Assembly: GCA_963383645.1 (NCBI GenBank)
Contig: OY726557.1
Coordinates: forward strand, 124,474,223-124,538,222
Source: Muscardinus avellanarius
Lineage: Eukaryota > Chordata > Mammalia > Rodentia > Gliridae
DNA: 64,000 bases
Direction: 5' to 3'
A program made the translations under genes and the position numbers. The notes beneath the pieces were generated by a model. The model ran no database searches. It was not told the origin of the DNA and worked only from the letters and a program-made list of their open reading frames with translations. Of the stretch, positions 43,666 to 55,452 are shown piece after piece (position 1 is the first letter of the stretch; every line of letters begins with the position of its first letter).

Positions 43666-44640
43666 CACACATGTTTGGGAACCACTGGTCTACATGTTAG
43701 ATTCATGTTATGTCTGCAACACACACACAGTTCTATTTTGTGTCCATTTATGTGCCTCAAACTCTATGTTTCCAAACAGAATTCAGGTTTTCTTATGATT
43801 TCCAGTGCCGTTCTTCATTAGCACATCAATTTCTCAGCTATTTCCAACCACCATTTAGGCAACTAATGCATAGTCAGTACCTTCTTCTCTCTCACTGTCT
43901 CTATCCATTCTCTAGGTCAGGGAGAGTCCCTCTTCAAAAGTTGGGATGTTCCCCTCACTTTCCAGTTTTTGCAGTCCCTCTTCATCTCACATTTGTGTTG
44001 CTTTAACAGTTTTCTAACTTGTTCACCTATTGATGATGAGAATTTGCATATTTGTCACCACCTACCACTGATACACAGGCACACACACCTGTTCTTCCTA
44101 CTTCTTACCCCCAATTTCTAAAAATATGATTATGGTGGTGAATTCAGTTATATCAATATTGCTGTTATTATTATTAGGATGGGTCTCATGCTTACAATTG
44201 TCCTCTGAAACAAAAGTCTCTATCTCACACACACATAAGAAACCCAAGCTGGGATAATTTTATTGATGAGTTCAACAGTAAAACAACAACTGGCAAGGCA
44301 ATGTTCATAGTAGGAACTTGTGAATCTAAAACTGCTTTCTTTAATTACTATAATATGCAGAATATTCTAGTACATAATTATGTACCATGCACATTCAAGG
44401 CTCTTTCAAATCAAGTATGAGAATAAAGTTCTAACCTGCTTAGATAAAGCAGCCTATGGCAAAAAAGGTATGTGAAACTGATAATTAAACACATAGATGG
44501 CTTCCTGTAAGCTGGGCAGGGTCAAGTCATATTCTACAGCTGTGTCTCTCTTCTCACTTTTTATTTTGCTGGGATCTGCTTGTGTTTTTGCTGTTGTTGC
44601 TGCTGTTATTGTTGTTGTTCTTGTTCTTGCTGTTTTGGTT
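43666..44640. other. Unassigned intergenic sequence
   Basis: No gene, SINE or clear L1. A 98-codon frame at 43710-44006 has no recognisable feature. A short (ATT)n-like stretch lies near 44165. Confidence 0.4.
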
Positions 44641-44832
44641 CTAGAGGTTGACACCAGGGATATTCTATCTCCAAGGTATATCCGAGCCCTTTTTATCCTT
44701 TATTTTGAAACAAGATCTCCCTAAGTTTCTGAGGATCTTGCTAAGGTGCTGAGGTTAGTCACAAACCTGAGATCCTCCTATTTCAACCTTCCCAAATACT
44801 GGGATTATAGGCATGCCCCACCACATCCAACT
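44641..44832 (-). mobile_element. Dimeric SINE, minus strand
   Basis: Reversed, decayed ID half ('gaggttgacaccagggatat'), then 'gaaacaagatctccctaagt' and head ending 'gccccaccacatccaacta'. Confidence 0.85.
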
Positions 44833-45130
44833 ATTCTTGGTTTTAACCTCATGTGGGCTCTCCCATGTAGCAAAAAGAAGACTACCAAAATCTCAGAAAA
44901 GACTATGCACAAATGGCTATTTCTGACAAATCCATCATGGATTTGGAATGTGTTCATTAAACAAAATCATAGTATGTGAGAAGACAGTATATCAAATCAA
45001 ATGAAACATGTTCCCTGTATCAGAGATGGTCTATTCAAAACAATAAACTGAAAATAAATAGCAGTCTATGTATGTCCAACAGAGGACTGGTTATATAGAT
45101 AATGCAAAGGGGAAATCCTAACAAAGTCAA
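44833..45130. other. Unassigned intergenic sequence
   Basis: No gene or repeat recognised before the inverted L1. Confidence 0.4.
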
Positions 45131-45144
45131 TGATGAGAAAAGAT

Positions 45145-48118
45145 AAAAATTGAGTTCTTCTTTCCCTATTTGTACTCCTTTCATTTCCTTTTCTTGCCTT
45201 ATTGCTCTTGCTAGAGTCTCAAGTACTATATTGAAGAGAAGTGGCAATAATGGACGTCCTTATCGTGTTCCTGCATTTAGGGGAAATCCTTGAAGTTTTT
45301 CCCCATTTAGTATGATGTTGGCTGTGGGCTTATTGTGGCCTTTATGATGTTGAGAAATGTTCCTTCTATTCCAATTCTCTGCAGTGCTTTTATCATAAAT
45401 GGATGTTGGATTTTATTAAATGCTTTTTCGGGGTCTATTGAAATGATCATGTGATTTTTGTCTTTAGTTCTGTTTATATGATGAATTACAAGGATTTATT
45501 TTCCTATGTTAAACCAGCCTTGTATCCCTAGGATAAACCCTAACTGGTTGTGACGTATAATTTTCTTTATGTGTTTTTGAATGCATGTTGCTAGTATTTT
45601 GTTTAGCAGTTTAGCATCCAAATTCATCAAAGATATAGGCCTGTAGTTATCTTTCCTTGCACTGTCTTTGTTTGGTTTGGGTATTAATGTGATGTTGGCT
45701 TCATAGAATGTATTTGGGAGAGTTGTTTTTTTCTATTTCATGAAATAGATTGAGGAGTATTGGTATTAGCTCTTCTATAAAGGTTTTATAGAATTCACTT
45801 GGGAAATCATCTGGTCCAGGGCTTTTCTTTGATGGTAGGCTCTTTATTGCTGTTTCAATCATTTTGATTGTTATTGGTTGGTTTAAGTGTCTAGTCTTCT
45901 TGATTCAGTTTAGGAAGGTTGTTATTTATCTGGAAAATTTTCAATTTTCTCCCAATTTTCCATTTTGTTGGAGTATAGTTTTTCAAAGTAGTTTCTGATA
46001 ATCCTCTAGATTTCTACACTCAGTAGTAATGTCTCCTTTTTTATTTCTTATCTTCATAATTTGTGTTGATTCTCTCTTTTTTATTTGCAGATGACATGAT
46101 ACTATATCTAGAAAACCCAACAAACTCAACCAAAAGGCTTATAGAACTGATCAACAAATTCAGCAAAGTGTCTGGATACAAAATCAATCTTAAAAAATCA
46201 GAAGCTTTTCTGTACACCAACCATAAATCCACTAAAAAAGAAATTCAGAAAACACTTCCACTCAGGATCACCCACAAAAAAATAAAAGACTTAGGAATAA
46301 ACTTAACCAAGGAGGTAAAAGATCTCTACAAAGAAAATTATAAAACACTGAAAAAAGAAATTGAAGATCTTAGAAGATGGAAAGATCTTCCATGTTCATG
46401 GATAGGCAGAATAAATATCATTAAAATAGCCATCCTTCCAAAAGTGATCTACAGATTCAACACAATGCCCATTAAACTACCAAGATCATTCCTCATGGAC
46501 ATAGAAAAATCAGTCCTTAAATCTATTTGGAATAACAAAAAGCCCAGAGTAGCCAAAGTAGTTCTCAGCAACAAAAACCATGCAGGAGGAATCACAATAC
46601 CTGACTTTAAACTATACTACAAAGCCATTGTAATAAAAACAGCATGGTACTGGCAAAAAAACAGATACGTAGACCAATAGAGCAGAATAGAAGACCCAGA
46701 AACAAGTCCACACACTCTCAGCCAATTGATTTTTTACAAAGGGGCCAAAAACATACACTGGAAAAAAGATAGCCTGTTCAACAAATGGTGTTGGCAAAAC
46801 TGGCTAACCACATGCAGAAAATTGGAAATTAATCCCACTTTCTCACTCTGCACAAGAGTCAATTCAAGATGGATCAAAGACTTGGAAATTAGACAAGAGA
46901 GCTTAAGGCTCCTCGAAGAGGGCATAGGTCCAACACTGCAACACGTAGGCACAGATAAAATCATTCTCAACAAGACCCCCAAGGCACAACAAACCAAAAT
47001 GTAAATCAATGCGTAGGGTTGCATGAAATTGAAGAGCTTCTGTTCATCAAAGGAAACTGTCAAGAACCTCAATCGAGAGCCAACAGAATGGGAGATGATT
47101 TTTGCCACCTACCTCTCCGATAGAGGACTAATATCTAGAATATACAGATAACTCAAGAAACTCAACACTAAAAAAAAATAATCCAATCAAAAAATGGGCA
47201 AGTGAACTAAATAGACACTTCATGAAAGAAGAACTTCAAGTGGCCAATGATTGCATGAAAAAATGCTCAACATCACTGAAAATCAGAGAGGTGCAAATCA
47301 AAACTACCCTGAGATTTCACCTAACTCTAACTAGAATGGCCATCATTCAAAACACAAACAACAACAGATGCTGGTGAGGTGTGGAGAAGTGGGAACAATC
47401 CCACTCAACATTGTTGGTGGGGTTTTAAATTCGTGCAACCACTTTGGAAAACAGTATGAAGAATCCTCAGAAGAATGGGAATAAATCTACCATTCAATCC
47501 AGCAAAGCCACTTCTGGGTATCTACCCAAAAGAAAGGAAACCAAACTACTAAACTAATGCATGTGTATCTATGTTCATAGCTGCACAATTGCACAATTCA
47601 TCATAGCCAAACTGTGGAACCAGCCAAGATGTCCATCAACAGATGAATGGATTACAAAACTGTGGGATATGTACACAGTGGAATTTTACTTAGCAAAAAA
47701 AATACAATTATGGTATTTTCAGGGAAATGGATGGATCTTGAGGATATTATGCTAAGTGAGATTTGTCAGTTGCAAAAAGTAAGGAATTGGATGCTTTCCC
47801 TAATATGTGAAAGCTAGGGTGAATGGGGTCATAGAAGGAACTCCAAGTGAAAAAGGAGATCCTATAGAGGAGCAAACAAGACAACCTAACTGTGGAGATG
47901 GGAGGTGGTTAGGGAAACACTTTAAAGCACATGATGTACTTATTCATATCGAAGTCAACCACTAAACCAAGCATGGAAGGGAGGGATGGGGATGAAGTGA
48001 GGTGGGGACTGGTTTAGGAGCTGGCTGGGTGATGTGTACATTTATGTCTACACAAGTTTTTTTTTACCCCACTATGATGTATATATACAATGCACTAATA
48101 AAAAAATCTTAAAAATTA
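45145..48118 (+). mobile_element. L1 with 5' inversion (twin-priming type)
   Basis: 46080-48118 is sense L1: a frame at 46063-46680 contains '[20 protein letters not shown]' with the intact FADD motif and continues to a stop at 46678 (TAG where TGG is expected). It resumes in the same frame at 46726-47004 and runs on to the 3' UTR and A-rich end. 45145-46080 is the preceding ORF2 part in reverse. Its outer end encodes '[17 protein letters not shown]', exactly what comes before LFADD in L1. The two parts are thus adjacent in an uninterrupted L1. The element is 5'-truncated and inactive. Confidence 0.9.
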
Positions 48119-48189
48119 AAAATAAATAAAAAATTTAAAAATCAAACATAAAAAAGAAAAGAAAAAGATTTATAAACTAGAGGAAATAG

Positions 48190-48555
48190 CTACCAGTCCC
48201 AGGAAACATAACTAAATTCTAGAATCTCAGAATATCAACTGCACAGGATTGGTTTTGGATTATTGAGGGCTGAAGATGCCCAGGAGCTGGTGCTTGACTC
48301 TCTAAAGTAGAAACCACACCCAGAGGTTACTGTGATGACCATGGAGGGAGAACAGCAAAGAGGTCCCACAAGTGCTCCAGCTACTCAAGGGCAAAGCCCA
48401 GGCAGTGCAGTGTGGGGAACAGCATGGCAGAGAGAGAGTGCTAACCAGCAACAGTCTGCATAGCTAACCAGGTGCAGCAAGCTAAGCACATGTGCAAGAG
48501 TGCATTGACCATTTGCATGCCTTGCTTTAGGAAGGTTTTAAATCATTGGCTCATT
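48190..48555. other. Unassigned intergenic sequence
   Basis: No gene or recognisable repeat. Confidence 0.4.
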
Positions 48556-49090
48556 CATCAAATTTGTTATTATTCTTATACATTTTCATTATTAATTTGT
48601 TATACTCTAGACATATACTTTTTCCTGATTTATGTATTACAAATATTCTTCTAGACCATGGTTTGTCTGTGAATATTTTTTGGTAAATAGATGTCCTCCT
48701 TTTAATAAAGATTATATTATCTCTATTTTTTAATTTAGTGCTTTCTAGACTGTGTCTAGGAAATCTATGCCTGTACTGATATACTTTCTGTTTTTTTCTT
48801 AAAAATTTATGATTCACGCTTTTTGTGTATGCTTTGGATTCCCATCAGATGAATTGCTGTGTATAGTGTGAGGTAAAAATCAAAGTTCTTGGATTTCTAT
48901 ATGGATGCACAGTATTTCCAGCATTAATTACTGAAAAAAATTATTTCCCAATGGAATTACTTTGGTCAAATATTGTTTGACTGCATAAGTGAGGAACTAG
49001 TTCTTAATCTACTATTCTTGTCAATGAATGTATTTGATAATTGTTATAAAAAAGACATTTGTCTTGACTATCACTGCCTTATACTAATTC
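48556..49090 (-). mobile_element. Very old L1 fragment
   Basis: The order of phrases ('ctagaccatggtttgtctgt', 'gctgtgtatagtgtgaggta', 'atatggatgcacagtatttc') follows reversed ORF2 of ancient mammalian L1s, heavily decayed. Confidence 0.55.
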
Positions 49091-49918
49091 TTAAAATTAA
49101 TTAATATAAACCTTCTATTAGAAGTGACTTATGCTAGGCTGAAATTGACCAGTGAACTGCATTCCACACACCATGTTAAGTTGCTCACTACCTGGGGGCA
49201 TCTGAGAGTAAGCATGTCCTTTGCCTGAGCACGGTGGTTCACCCAAAAGAGTATCCGCTACAGACATTCAACAACTCTGCCCCTCACAGTCGATCCTCTT
49301 GATGAGGGTGAGGAGGAGGTGGATAAGATGTAGGATTATCTAAAACATTGGTGTTCCACCTCACAAAAATAAACTAAATCCTACTTTTTTAAATTTTTTG
49401 TTGTCATGTTTTATTATATTACATTAATTATTCATTGTAATAGTAAATTTATTAGCAGTATTATTCAAACAAGATTCTCCAGTTCAACAGATGTTTCTTA
49501 AACTCAAATGTATCTAATATTTTAAACATAAAAATGGAAAAAGCATTGGAGAAATAGAAAAAGTATATGAAAGAACCTCTATGTTAAATGTGTCTTATGT
49601 CTTATTCATGATTTTTTGGAACTTAAATAACTAATAAACTATTTGTAGGAAGACAAGTTATTATCATTGGTATAAAATTATTTTTATGACAAACCTCACT
49701 GTTAAGAAAAATATATCTAGTACCTCAATATGCAGTGTTGTCTTCCAAGTGAAAAAAATAACATTCAGAGTAAGAACCACATGCTCCTTTTCAAAGTTGT
49801 TGATGCCAATTTAAATAATAGTTCATGTAAATTTAATAATATAAGCCACCCTCTCCCATCACTGGAATCCTGAGGTATTACTTATCTATAATCCTCTATT
49901 ACTCCTCGTTTTGTAATT

Positions 49919-50153
49919 AAAAGATGGGGTTAGCCGGACGTGGTGGTGCACACTTGTAATCCCCGTGCTTGGGAGGCTGAGACAGGAGTATTGTACAGGT
50001 TCGAAGCCAACCTCGGCTACTTAGTGAGGCTCTCGGCAATTTAGTGAGACCCTGTTTCCAAATAAAATATAAAAAGAGGTTTGGGATTATAGCTTGGAGG
50101 TAGAAAGTTTCTGGGTTCCACCCCCAGTACCCCCACAAAAAAAGATGGAGTTA
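49919..50153 (+). mobile_element. Dimeric SINE with 14-bp target-site duplication, plus strand
   Basis: 'aaaagatggggtta' at 49919-49932 and 'aaaagatggagtta' at 50140-50153 bracket a complete SINE beginning 'gccggacgtggtggtgcaca' and ending 'acccccagtacccccac'. Confidence 0.92.
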
Positions 50154-50742
50154 AACATATTCATTTTTATATTAGATGAATTAGGATGATAGAGACTCCC
50201 AGAAGCCAGTGACATTTGCTATACATTTTTGCCACTGGTCAAAAATAAAAAATCAGAATAATAAGTTAAAGCATTAATAAGTTAATAATAAGATTAAAAG
50301 ACCTAATTCTGTTTTAAACTTTATAAAGCATATAATGAAGACATTTTATCAAATTTTATTGCCTATAATAATATTATAGATAGTAATGCAAATGCTTCTA
50401 TAAAATATGGCATTTCCATGTGTAGGTAAGAAACCTATTATTTGAATATTTTGCAATGTTGAAACACAAAAAGATTTTTCAGTTAAAGAATATCTCAGGA
50501 GATAGGAAGGTTATGAAGCAATAATAATAAAAAAAATCAGTGCATCTGTTATTTGATGATCATGCCTTTACTTATTTAGGAGATTGTGAAAAGTGATGGG
50601 GACATGGTAATAAAAAATGAGACAAGATTACCTGTAACAGAAATAGTAAGAAAAAATTCTACTAAACCACATATAAGATGATCAGTAAACATTACATATG
50701 TATGACCAAAATGTCTTCCAGAAAAAAACAACAACACAAAAT

Positions 50743-50957
50743 CCAGGTTTGGTAGCACAATCTTGTAAACCTAGTACTTACGAAGGAAGCTGAGACAGGA
50801 GGATTTCAGGTTTGCAGCCCACCCCAGCAATTTGTGAGGCCCTCTACAACTTAGTGAGACCCTGTTTCAAAATAAAGAATAAAATATGGCTGCAGGTGTA
50901 GCTCAGAGGTGGAATGCCCCTGGGTTCAGTCCCCAGTACCACACAAAAAAGTAAGGT
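50743..50957 (+). mobile_element. Dimeric SINE, plus strand
   Basis: Starts 'ccaggtttggtagcacaatc', passes 'ttagtgagaccctgtttcaa', and ends 'gttcagtccccagtaccaca'. It lies 35 bp beyond the stop codon of OR A2, so it may be in its 3' UTR; no counterpart is at that place in block A1. Confidence 0.9.
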
Positions 50958-50989
50958 ACTTAATTTATTTGCATAATTACTGCTTCAAA

Positions 50990-51931
50990 TTAGAATATGT
51001 CTCTGCTTTGAATTTTAATCAGGGCATTCTTCAGTGCACCTTTAACATCCTTGTTCCTTAAACTATAAATCAGAGGATTAAGCATGGGCACCACATTAGT
51101 ATAGAAAACAGAAAAAATTTTCCCCTGATCCATAGATCCAGAAGAATATTTAAGATACATGAGTGCAGCTGAACCAAAAAACAGAGAAATAGCAATGATG
51201 TGAGAGCTACAGGTACTGAAGGCTTTTGATCGTCCTTGAGTGGATTTGATGCGAAGAATGCTACTCAGGATAAAAACATAGGAAGTTAGAATGGTAAAAC
51301 TGGGGACTGTGATATTAATGCCCACCACAATGAGAACCACTAGCTCATTGACATAGGTGCTGGTGCAAGAGAGTTGGAGGAGGGGGAGAATGTCACACAG
51401 ATAATGATTGATGACGTTGGCTTTGCAAAAGGTGAGTCTGAGCATGCAGCCTGTGTGGGCAGCGGCTCCAGCGAGTCCCATCACATAGGCAGCAAAAGAC
51501 AGCAGACAACACACCTGCTGGGACATGGTGATCTTGTACAGTAATGGTTTACAGATGGCCACGTAGCGATCATAGGCCATTGAGGTCAACATGTAGCACT
51601 CAGAGATGACAAGAAAGAGAAAGAAAAACAACTGGGTCATGCACCCCACATAGGAGATGACGTTCTTCCTTGAGACAAAGTTCATCAGCATTTTGGGACT
51701 GAACACAGAAGAGTAACAGAGATCAATGAAGGAGAGGTTGAAGAGGAAGTAGTACATGGGAGTGTGGAGGTGAGAGTTGAGACCAATGAGAATGACCAAG
51801 CCAAAGTTGCCCACGATGGTGACAGTGTAGATCACTAGGAATATGTAAAAGAGAGGAATCTGGAGCTCTGGACGCTCTGTTAATCCAGCAAGAACAAACT
51901 CTGTCACCAAGGAGGCATTTGTAGCCAGCAT
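50990..51931 (-). CDS. OR8B: Olfactory receptor, family 8 (OR8B2/OR8B3-like), copy A2
   Basis: Intact olfactory receptor of 313 residues from the MLATNAS start. Two further in-frame ATGs (51934-51940) could add three residues (MMR), but MLATNAS lines up with copy A1 and the OR8B N-terminus. Landmarks: N5-A-S glycosylation site, G41-N42, C97, [10 protein letters not shown] at 118-127, C169/C179/C189, KAFSTCSSH at 236-244, and PMLNPLIY at 282-289. Compared with A1 it lacks one residue in the third extracellular loop (SSGSMD against SSPGSMD), has A for S in the 157-159 region (GAAAHT), L for F before MYL, V for G before PMLNPLIY, and a different tail (KGALKNALIKIQSRDIF). The coding core from about 51118 to 51920 differs from A1 at only about six places, whereas both flanks diverge strongly, suggesting gene conversion. 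Confidence 0.95.
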   Translation of the reverse strand: MLATNASLVTEFVLAGLTERPELQIPLFYIFLVIYTVTIVGNFGLVILIGLNSHLHTPMYYFLFNLSFIDLCYSSVFSPKMLMNFVSRKNVISYVGCMTQLFFFLFLVISECYMLTSMAYDRYVAICKPLLYKITMSQQVCCLLSFAAYVMGLAGAAAHTGCMLRLTFCKANVINHYLCDILPLLQLSCTSTYVNELVVLIVVGINITVPSFTILTSYVFILSSILRIKSTQGRSKAFSTCSSHIIAISLFFGSAALMYLKYSSGSMDQGKIFSVFYTNVVPMLNPLIYSLRNKDVKGALKNALIKIQSRDIF

Positions 51932-51947
51932 TCTCATCATTAGAAAT

Positions 51948-51968
51948 CTGGAAAGATGGAGAAAATAT
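51948..51968 (-). promoter_or_regulatory. 3' splice acceptor of the OR A2 coding exon
   Basis: On the minus strand 'gatattttctccatctttccag' type sequence ends with AG at 51949-51948, 17 bases before the MLATNAS ATG, matching the distance in copy A1. Confidence 0.7.
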
Positions 51969-51969
51969 C

Positions 51970-52744
51970 ATTAGTAGAGGTCCTAGATTTTTTTTTCTTC
52001 CTAACTCTTCTTCATAACAAGGGTCCTGGTGTCTGAGTTGAAGAGAGTTCTCCCTTGTTCCTGGCACCTGAATGAACAGTCACATCTTCCTCCTCAGTAT
52101 TTCAATCATTCTCTTTGTTTTCTTCATGAGATGAACAAGACAAACAATTGATACTGTCCTTACTAGAAAACAAAGATAAAGTACCTGAGGTATTAGCCTA
52201 CCTGCTAATGAGCTTAGGGACTAGAAATATATCTGTCAAATCTCTCTCCTTCATCTGGTCCTTCACTTCCTAGGTTTTACTCATGCCTCCATTTTTCTGT
52301 TAGATACCCCAGTTGTCTTGTGTAAACCAGCAAAAATGAACTTCTCCAAGGCAGAGATCATACCAATATTCTACTTCTTAGAAGGGAGTCCTTCCTAGTC
52401 CATCAGATTTTTAAATACCTTACTACAAGAACTCATAAAGTAAAAAATTAATAACAAGTTTGGAGAAAATCCTTGATAATTTAAGATTTATGTTTAACCA
52501 TTTATTCCTGTTCCTACACATTCTCCTCGACTCTCTCCTGGCTAGACAAAGAATGAAAAAAAAAATGGTGATTGTGTTTTAAGGTCATGTATGAGAGTAC
52601 GAAGGAAAAACAAAATTAATTTGGGTGCTATTTATATTAGTTGTAGCATTTGAAATTTGGCAACCTGTATTCTTACAACATGCATGGAGCATATCAATAA
52701 ATCTTAAAGAATGAGACACATCTTTTCTTCCCCTTATGTTGTGA
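51970..52744. other. Putative intron upstream of OR A2
   Basis: Aligns in patches with 13565-14100 upstream of A1. No gene or SINE is seen. Confidence 0.5.
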
Positions 52745-53400
52745 TGTAATTAATAAACACCTGAGCTGCTGTGCTGATACCAGGCTGGGGCAGGAGTCAG
52801 AGAGTGAGGCTGAGATGAGACAGCTGCAGGCAGTGGAGGCAGAGCCCGTGCTCCTGAGGTCTCATTATTTCACTTAACAGTTTTGACTTTTTACCCACTT
52901 AGAGAATGAGAGAGACAAATGGAGACTGATGAACTCACCCTCTTTCCTTTCACGAAGAAACTCAGTATTCACACTCCCTCTACAAACATCAGCTCCACTG
53001 TTCTGAAGGAGGGTCTGGCTTCATGTATCAGAGGTTCCCAGATGAGGACTGGCAAAGTGTCAGAGCATGGATTTCATGACTTGAGTGATTCAGGACTCAG
53101 TCTCAGGTATAGACCAATTTCTACTTTAAGACAGCCACAATCTCAACTCCAGAAGCTCTATGTCACAGATCACATGGCATTTGCTTAAGGCTTATCATTC
53201 TTTGGGACCTCATTAGAAATCCAGAAGTAAGTGTCCCTTAGGACCTCTCTGATGATAAGCCAATAAGGGGGAAAATAATGATGCCTGTGCTCACACCTTA
53301 CTTTGTGATAGTAGATGCAAACTTACCACCAGGGATTATACAGTCTCCAGACATTGATTATAGGAGTCTTTGCTGACATTTATAAAGACATAAATGTAAT
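52745..53400 (-). promoter_or_regulatory. Conserved upstream segment of OR8B block A2, candidate 5' exon/promoter
   Basis: Counterpart of 14100-14780. It begins with 'gtaattaataaacacctgag', where the TAATTA is a homeodomain-type site next to the conserved segment. OR promoters often combine homeodomain and O/E sites; function here is inferred. Confidence 0.4.
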
Positions 53401-53564
53401 TAATATTTACTAATTATAATTCTGGGTAATATGGTACTTTTAGTAAGATTTATGTATAATTTCAGAAAGTTTTTGCTTGTTCATTTTTAATGTTTTGGGT
53501 CCTTTTAAATTATTAAGCATTGTGCATATTTTAGATGCATAAAGAAAAAGTATATTTTAATTTC

Positions 53565-53785
53565 AGGGTATTTTTTTTTTGCAGTACTGAGGGTGGAACC
53601 CAGGGTCTTTTCTAACTCCAGGCTATACTCCCAGACCTATTTATATTTTATTTGGAAACAGGGTCTCACTAAGTTGCTAAGAGCCTCACTAAGTAGCTGA
53701 GGTTGGCTTCAAACTTGTGCAATCCTCCTGTCTCAGCCTCCCAAGCACAGAGATTACAAGCGTGGGCCACCACACCCGGCTCAAT
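53565..53785 (-). mobile_element. Dimeric SINE, minus strand
   Basis: Reversed ID half ('gtactgagggtggaacccag'), 'gaaacagggtctcactaagt', and head ending 'gccaccacacccggctc'. Similar sequence 'aatttcagggtattttt' precedes and 'aattttaggtattttt' follows, a probable imperfect target-site duplication. Confidence 0.9.
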
Positions 53786-53897
53786 TTTAGGTATTTTTAA
53801 GAAAAAGGTTGTGTGATGCAAGAATGATCTTTTATTTCATGAAAATCAACTACCTTGTGTATTCTGACACAATACATCTTTTCATTTAACAAATTGA

Positions 53898-53990
53898 AAT
53901 AAAACCTATGGGCTGAGTGTAGTTCTGTGGTGGAGTGCTTGCTTAGCATGCATGAGACTCTCAGAACTGCAAAAGCAGAAACAAAACAAA
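53898..53990 (+). mobile_element. ID-like SINE, plus strand
   Basis: 'tgggctgagtgtagttctgt' and 'ggagtgcttgcttagcatgc' are a tRNA-Ala-like ID core followed by an A-rich tail. Confidence 0.8.
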
Positions 53991-54170
53991 TAAGAGAAAA
54001 CAAAATTTAAAAAAAAATTTAAGAAAAATCACTCACTATTCATGGATTGATAATTCAAGAAAAATGACTTTTGAATTTCCTTCAAGAAATGACTTTTGAA
54101 TTTCCTTACATAGATGAATGTGCACTTGTGCTTATGAGAGGGCATGTAATTTTTAAGTTTTTATTTTAAA

Positions 54171-54390
54171 ATGGTTCCATCTAGCCGGGCGTGGCGGTGC
54201 ACGCTTGTAATCCCTACGCTTGGGAGGCGGAGACAGGAGGATCGTGCTGGTTTGGAGCCAGCCTTGCTGGCTTAAGAGACCCTGTTTCTAAATTTAAAAA
54301 AATATAAAATAGGTCTGGGAGTGTAGCCTGGAGGTGGAAGGGCTTTCAGGAACCCCAGTACCACCAAAAAAAAAAAAGGGTTCCATCTAA
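54171..54390 (+). mobile_element. Dimeric SINE with target-site duplication, plus strand
   Basis: 'ggttccatcta' stands before the head 'gccgggcgtggcggtgcacg' (from 54184) and again after the A-tail at about 54380. The CpG-rich head is well preserved, suggesting a young copy. Confidence 0.92.
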
Positions 54391-55108
54391 CAGAGCGGCA
54401 AGCATAAAGAAGTCAAATAACAACAAATCCTGTTAAGAATGTGGGGAAAGAGGAATTATTTTACACTGTTGGTGGGAGTACAAACTAGTTCAGCCACTGT
54501 GGAGATTACTTAGAAAACTGGGAATGGATCCACCATATGATCCAGCTATACCACTCCTGGGTATCTTTCCAACGAGGTTGAAATCAGAGAACTATGGTAA
54601 CATATGCATGCCCATGTTCATAGCAGCACAATTTGTAATAGCCAAAATATGAAACCAACCTAGGTCTCCATCAACAGATGAATGGATTGCAAAATTATGG
54701 TAAATAAACACAATGGAATTCTACTCAACTACAAAGAAGAACAAAATAATGTCATTCGCAAGAAGATGGAAAGACCTGGAGAACATTTTATTAAGTGAGA
54801 TCAGCTAAGCACAGAAAGAGAAGGGATATATATTTTCTCTAATATGCCCAAACTAGGAACGATTAGGAATACCAGAAGGATTCCAGATAATGGAGAGGAA
54901 ACCTCAGAAAAGCTGAAAGGGAAGGGTAGGAGACGAAGAAGAATGCTGAGGTTGATTAATGGAGGGGCTGCATTCAAATATGTGTAAAAATATGAATGTA
55001 GCATGGTTAACCTGGACACTCATTATTGGGAGAGGGGAAGGGGAAGTGGGGGTGGAAGAGGGCACCAAGCACAATCTGAATGTATGCCATTTTCAGTATG
55101 ATCTGCAA

Positions 55109-55138
<30 letters not shown>
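54391..55138 (+). mobile_element. 5'-truncated L1 3' end, plus strand
   Basis: 'gttggtgggagtacaaacta' and 'gcagcacaatttgtaatagc' are the end of sense ORF2; the 3' UTR follows and ends with 'gatctgcaaaaataaataaa' and an (AAAT)n tail. It belongs to the same subfamily as the L1 at 2365-6155. Confidence 0.9.
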
Positions 55139-55140
<2 letters not shown>

Positions 55141-55452
55141 CTAGATTCAGAGGAATTTGCAAAGAGTCATATGAGTTTCCTTTATTTACCTAATTCCTCC
55201 AAAAATGGCATTGCCCACAACTGTAGACCAAAAGCAAAACTAAGAAACTAGCATGGGAACAATGATGTTAAATAGTCTCAGAACTGACTCAGCTTCTAGC
55301 AGCTTAACATGCACATGTGCGTGTAGATCTGTGCACAGTTCCATGCAATTCAATCTACTGTGCACAACTGAGCAACCATCACCACAATCAGGATTCACAA
55401 TTGTTTCACCACAGTAAACTCCCTGATAACACCTCTGAATAATCCTACACAA
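55141..55452 (-). mobile_element. Old L1 3' region
   Basis: 'tgtgcacagttccatgcaat' and 'gcaaccatcaccacaatcag' are typical old L1 3' UTR phrases in reverse. It continues at 56602 beyond the younger L1 insertion and aligns loosely with 22061-22560. Confidence 0.55.

Larger units (their letters stand above)
49380..53400 (-). repeat. OR8B duplication block A2
   Basis: Aligns with block A1 (about 11220-14780) in the same orientation, on both sides of the OR. Flanks are clearly diverged, with indels, while the coding core is nearly identical. Confidence 0.75.

Noticed and set aside
53898..53990. Possible tRNA gene (A-box and B-box-like motifs in ID elements)
   Set aside because: The sequence is a retroposed ID SINE with an A-rich tail and no cloverleaf acceptor pairing.
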